A stretch of DNA of 11,052 nucleotides from Methylophaga sp. (lineage in GTDB: Bacteria; Pseudomonadota; Gammaproteobacteria; Nitrosococcales; Methylophagaceae): assembly GCA_014762585.1 (NCBI GenBank), contig JABURN010000105.1, positions 1 through 11,052 on the forward strand, in the 5' to 3' direction. The number at the start of each line of letters is the position of its first letter. The first letter of the stretch is position 1. The translations under genes and the position numbers were made by a program. Below are positions 8,547 to 11,052 of this stretch, one piece after another. The notes under the pieces are model-generated. The model was given only the letters and a program-made list of their open reading frames with translations. It made no database searches and was not told the DNA's origin.

Positions 8547-10058
8547 TTACTCCCCTGCATCTGTATTTTCGTCTGCAAACCATGACTCTCTGGCTTTCAT
8601 GATCAATGCTGCAGCTTGCTCTTCGTTCATACCACCGATTTCGACCAGTTCATCAACGGCCAGCTCTGCCAAATCGTCCAGTGTGGTTACTTTGTTTCTG
8701 GCCAGTGTCATGGCCAGATCGCGAGTCATACCATCCATATCCAGCAGTTCCTGAGACGGCTCTGCTGATTCCAGTTGCTCTTCGCTGGCAATCGCACGGG
8801 TCAACAGGACGTCACGTGCTCTTGAGCGCAGTTCGGCAACGATATCCTCGTCAAACTCTTCAATGTCGAGCATTTCCTGCTCCGGCACATAGGCGACTTC
8901 TTCCAGAGAAGAGAAGCCTTCCTGAGCCAGAATCAGAGCAACATCCTCGTCCACATCCAGATCGGTCATGAAGGCCTGAATCAGTTCACCGATTTCGCTT
9001 TCTGCTTTTTGATCGGCTTCTGAAGCTGACATTACGTTCAGTTCCCAACCGGTCAGCTGGCTGGCCAATCTGACGTTCTGACCACTGCGACCAATGGCCT
9101 GAGACAGTTGGCCGTCCTCTACTGCGATGTCCATGCTGTGAGCGTCTTCATCAACAACAATCGACAACACTTCTGCCGGCGCCATGGCGTTGATGGCGAA
9201 ACGGGCAGGATCTTCATCCCAGAGAATGATGTCGACGCGTTCACCAGCCAGTTCGTTGGTCACAGCCTGAACCCGTGAACCACGCATGCCGACACAGGCA
9301 CCGACCGGATCAATACGCGACTCTTTGGCTTCCACCGCAATCTTGGCACGCAAACCCGGGTCACGGGCAGCGCCTTTGATTTCGATCATGCCGTCGCTGA
9401 TTTCCGGTACTTCCAGAGTAAACAGCTCAATCAAGAGTTGCGGCGCAACGCGGCTGACAATCAATTGTGGGCCACGACCTTCCGGGCGGATTTCTTTCAG
9501 ATAACCGCGGATACGGTCACCGGCGCGGAAGCTTTCCCGCGGAATCATCTCTTCACGTGGCAGGAACGCTTCAGCATTGCCGCCTAAATCCAGTGTCACG
9601 TTGCCGCGATCAACCCGCTTCACGGTGCCGTGAATCATCTGACCGACTTTTTCACGATACTGGTCAACAACCTGAGCACGCTCGGCTTCGCGGACTTTCT
9701 GAACAATAACCTGTTTGGCGGTTTGTGCTGCGATACGGCCGAACTCAACCGATTCCATCGGTTCCTGAATATAGCCGCCTACTTCTGCTTCCGGGTCTTT
9801 TTTCTTGGCTTCTGTCAGCGTGATCTGGGTTTCTTCTGATTCCAGTTCTTCTTCGTCTTCAACGATTAACCACTGACGGAAAGTCTCGTAGTTGCCGGTG
9901 ACGCGATCAATTTTGACAGCCGCATCCAGTGCCATCTCATAACGTTTGCGGGTCGCCATCGCCAACGCGGCTTCAATCGCCTGAAAAATGACTTCCTTGC
10001 CCACGCCCTTTTCGTTGGACATGGCATCGACCACCAATAAGATTTCTTTGTTATTCAT
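8547..10058 (-). CDS. nusA: Transcription termination/antitermination factor NusA
   Basis: NusA binds RNA polymerase and nascent RNA, enhances pausing and intrinsic termination, and joins antitermination complexes on rRNA operons. From the ATG at 10058 it has 503 residues (495 in E. coli). An N-terminal polymerase-binding domain (1-125) is followed by S1 (about 138-200), two KH domains with the loops GMRG (about 257-260) and GRSG (about 323-326), and two acidic repeats (about 365-425 and 440-495) of the type that contacts the alpha subunit in enterobacteria. An in-frame GTG directly before the ATG is possible, but GGGGG is better spaced to the ATG. A 7-bp stem stands 12 nt upstream of the start. 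The gene follows rimP by about 75 bp and leads tightly into infB. Confidence 0.98.
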   Translation of the reverse strand: MNNKEILLVVDAMSNEKGVGKEVIFQAIEAALAMATRKRYEMALDAAVKIDRVTGNYETFRQWLIVEDEEELESEETQITLTEAKKKDPEAEVGGYIQEPMESVEFGRIAAQTAKQVIVQKVREAERAQVVDQYREKVGQMIHGTVKRVDRGNVTLDLGGNAEAFLPREEMIPRESFRAGDRIRGYLKEIRPEGRGPQLIVSRVAPQLLIELFTLEVPEISDGMIEIKGAARDPGLRAKIAVEAKESRIDPVGACVGMRGSRVQAVTNELAGERVDIILWDEDPARFAINAMAPAEVLSIVVDEDAHSMDIAVEDGQLSQAIGRSGQNVRLASQLTGWELNVMSASEADQKAESEIGELIQAFMTDLDVDEDVALILAQEGFSSLEEVAYVPEQEMLDIEEFDEDIVAELRSRARDVLLTRAIASEEQLESAEPSQELLDMDGMTRDLAMTLARNKVTTLDDLAELAVDELVEIGGMNEEQAAALIMKARESWFADENTDAGE

Positions 10059-10069
10059 CACGCCCCCAG

Positions 10070-10093
10070 TGGATTACGCAGCAAACTAATCCA
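10070..10093 (-). promoter_or_regulatory. Hairpin upstream of the nusA ribosome site
   Basis: TGGATTA (10070-10076) and TAATCCA (10087-10093) form a perfect 7-bp stem with a 10-nt loop in the rimP-nusA gap. It ends 12 nt before the nusA ATG, directly next to the GGGGG ribosome site. It has no T tract, so it is not a terminator. It could affect nusA initiation or mRNA processing. Confidence 0.4.
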
Positions 10094-10133
10094 ACTCAGT
10101 TTTCTTTTATTAACCGACAATAATACGCTTTTT

Positions 10134-10580
10134 TCAGGCAACGAGTCTTGCTTTACCCAACTTTGCCAGCGGCAACGCGTAGACTTCGCCATCCACTTCA
10201 ATCAATATTTCACCGTTTTCAAATCCCTGAAGCACACCTCTGAAATTACGTCTGCCATTGACCGGCAGTTTCATCGTGATTTTTGCTTCAACGCCGGCGA
10301 ACCGTTCAAAATCCCGTGACTTGAATAATGGCCTGTCAAAGCCGGGCGAGGAAACTTCCAGCAGATAGGCCGAACGAATCGGCTCCTCTACATCCAGTAT
10401 CCCACTCACCTGGTGGCTGACACGCTCACAGTCTTCTATGCTGATGCCTTGTTCGGCATCAATATAGATACGCAGAATGGGATCCGGGCCGCCCTGGATA
10501 TATTCGACACCAACCAACTCGTAACCGAGGGTTTCTATCGATGCCTCTATCAATTGTTCAACCTGATCGGTGATCGCCAT
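10134..10580 (-). CDS. rimP: Ribosome maturation factor RimP
   Basis: RimP binds the free 30S subunit and helps assembly of its head and central regions. The 148 residues match the family length (150 in E. coli). The N-terminal alpha/beta domain (1-80) includes LGYELVGVEYI, LRIYIDAEQGISIEDCERVS and the conserved LEVSSPGFDRPL stretch (near 86-97). An SH3-like C-terminal domain follows. The start at 10580 is chosen because it gives the family N-terminus. Longer in-frame starts up to 10658 would force translation through the terminator-like hairpin and add residues not seen in the family. The ribosome site is weak (AGAGA). It is the first gene of the operon visible here. Confidence 0.97.
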   Translation of the reverse strand: MAITDQVEQLIEASIETLGYELVGVEYIQGGPDPILRIYIDAEQGISIEDCERVSHQVSGILDVEEPIRSAYLLEVSSPGFDRPLFKSRDFERFAGVEAKITMKLPVNGRRNFRGVLQGFENGEILIEVDGEVYALPLAKLGKARLVA

Positions 10581-10605
10581 AGTTGTCTCTAAAGTCCCGG
10601 AGACA

Positions 10606-10623
10606 GAATCAAATCTCCAGAAA
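10606..10623 (-). other. Small leader hairpin before rimP
   Basis: On the minus strand GGAGA and TCTCC pair across a loop of about ten bases in the leader, after the terminator-like hairpin and just before the rimP start. The boundaries given are approximate. It could belong to an alternative fold that controls read-through; that is inference. Confidence 0.2.
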
Positions 10624-10644
10624 AACAAAAACCCCATATAGGGG
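10621..10644 (-). terminator. Terminator-like hairpin in front of rimP
   Basis: On the minus strand CCCC-TATAT-GGGG is followed directly by TTTTTGTTTTT, the layout of an intrinsic terminator with a short stem. It lies 41 bp upstream of rimP. In the E. coli metY-rimP operon terminators also sit between the first transcription unit and rimP and are partly read through. Here it could end an upstream transcript or act as a partial attenuator. Confidence 0.6.
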
Positions 10645-10746
10645 CCCGGAATATACAAACATTGTTTCGCGGGTGTTGCCAGCCCCGCTCTGTCAAAAGC
10701 CTCATACAGACACTAGCGGTATGAGTGACTTTCCAGAAAGCACAGA

Positions 10747-10775
10747 ATAGTAACAAAACCAGCCATTAACAGCAA
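10747..10775 (-). promoter_or_regulatory. Weak candidate promoter for the rimP operon
   Basis: On the minus strand TACTAT (10747-10752) and TTGCTG (10770-10775) are 17 bp apart. Each matches only part of the consensus. It is the best-spaced pair seen upstream of the operon, but it falls inside the unexplained reading frame at 10713-10982, so the T-rich pattern may have another cause. Confidence 0.25.
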
Positions 10776-10851
10776 CAAAAACCCGATGTTTGGGCTCAGC
10801 CTGCCAAGCTGGCTTTGGGAATAAAACGCCAATGAGGACAGGACTGTTTCC

Positions 10852-10899
10852 TTTTCAGAGTTGTCAAGCAACTCCTGCTGAAAACTGTCTGTCTTTTTT
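10852..10899 (+). other. Long imperfect stem with T run, leader of the exported-protein gene
   Basis: TTTTCAG-AGTTG pairs with CAACT and CTGAAAA across a TCAAG loop, with a 4-nt bulge (CCTG) in the right arm. Ten bases past the stem lies a run of six T (10894-10899), 28 bp before the gene start. It might be a weak terminator or attenuator on the plus strand. The distance of the T run from the stem argues against a classical terminator. Confidence 0.3.
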
Positions 10900-10927
10900 G
10901 CATCACAGACATTATTTACCGGAGAAA

Positions 10928-11052
10928 ATGATGTGTCGTTACTACCTGATAATGTTCTCGGTACTGCTAGTTCCTTTTTCCTCTACACTGGCACAGCAGG
11001 GTAATGCGGAGACATATATCCAGTTTATTGAGGAGCCTGACGCTGATAGCAG
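10928..11052 (+). CDS. Putative exported protein, 5' part only
   Basis: An open frame of 41 codons runs off the right edge without a stop. Two adjacent ATG codons (10928 and 10931) can start it. GGAG (10921-10924) is 3 nt from the first and 6 nt from the second, so the second is slightly better placed. The N-terminus has an Arg (CRYY), a hydrophobic run (LIMFSVLLVPFSS) and TLA before QQG, a good signal peptidase I site after residue 22. The protein should therefore be periplasmic, outer-membrane or secreted. The mature part seen (ETYIQFIEEPDADS) is too short to assign a family. It is transcribed away from rimP. Confidence 0.7.
   Translation, partial: MMCRYYLIMFSVLLVPFSSTLAQQGNAETYIQFIEEPDADS

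Larger units (their letters stand above)
10581..10927. other. Divergent intergenic region, no tRNA found
   Basis: These 347 bp separate rimP from the plus-strand exported-protein gene. They hold a terminator-like hairpin near rimP, an inverted repeat CTCATAC/GTATGAG (10701-10707, 10719-10725), a candidate minus-strand promoter, a long imperfect stem near 10852-10884 and an unstarted minus-strand reading frame (10713-10982). In E. coli and many relatives a tRNA gene (Met or Leu) precedes rimP; no cloverleaf with a T-loop GGTTCGA-type core was recognised here. Confidence 0.6.

Noticed and set aside
10059..10061. GTG start of NusA one codon upstream
   Set aside because: It is only 1-2 nt from the GGGGG ribosome site; the adjacent ATG is better spaced and matches family N-termini.
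10581..10658. N-terminal extension of RimP from an upstream ATG
   Set aside because: The extra 26 residues are encoded by the terminator-like hairpin and leader; family members begin at the position of the 10580 start.
10664..10685. GCGGG/CCCGC inverted repeat as a terminator or tRNA arm
   Set aside because: The stem is only 5 bp with a 10-nt loop, no T run follows on either strand, and no tRNA arms fit around it.
10691..10700. TTGACA (minus strand) as a -35 box for rimP
   Set aside because: No acceptable -10 hexamer lies 15-19 bp downstream; the sequence there is GC-rich.

Overview
The window is a conserved translation and RNA-processing cluster. On the minus strand, in transcription order, it carries rimP, nusA, infB, rbfA, truB, rpsO and pnp. 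This gene order and the protein sequences point to a gammaproteobacterium. E. coli has the same order, and the proteins resemble the E. coli ones over their whole length. The genus cannot be fixed from this window. The GC content is moderate and looks even throughout, with no sign of integrases, IS elements, phage genes, CRISPR arrays, rRNA or tRNA genes.

Layout from the right edge leftwards. At 10928-11052 a plus-strand gene begins with a clear signal peptide and runs off the window. The divergent gap 10581-10927 holds a terminator-like hairpin in front of rimP, several inverted repeats, a weak candidate promoter and an unexplained minus-strand reading frame that ends in a hydrophobic segment but has no good start. 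The core operon then runs from 10580 to 4447. Its junctions are tight from nusA onwards: 3 bp between nusA and infB, a 1-nt TAATG overlap between infB and rbfA, and 15 bp between rbfA and truB. rpsO has its own good promoter and a leader that probably carries S15 feedback control. pnp follows after a gap with a 13-bp perfect stem and two related 22-nt GC-rich repeats. pnp ends at a strong bidirectional terminator (1701-1736). Beyond it lies a separately transcribed gene (60-1490) for a probable lipoprotein of bacterial collagen-like type with C-terminal tandem repeats. E. coli has nlpI and deaD after pnp, so this neighbour is the lineage-specific part.

The core genes act together. RimP and RbfA mature the 30S subunit. 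TruB makes pseudouridine 55 in tRNA. S15 is an early 30S assembly protein. IF2 starts translation, NusA couples transcription with termination and antitermination, and PNPase degrades RNA. No new multi-gene system is visible. The points worth a second look are the repeat-built surface lipoprotein, the rpsO-pnp leader with its duplicated elements and tiny upstream frame, and the unexplained sequence between rimP and the divergent exported protein.
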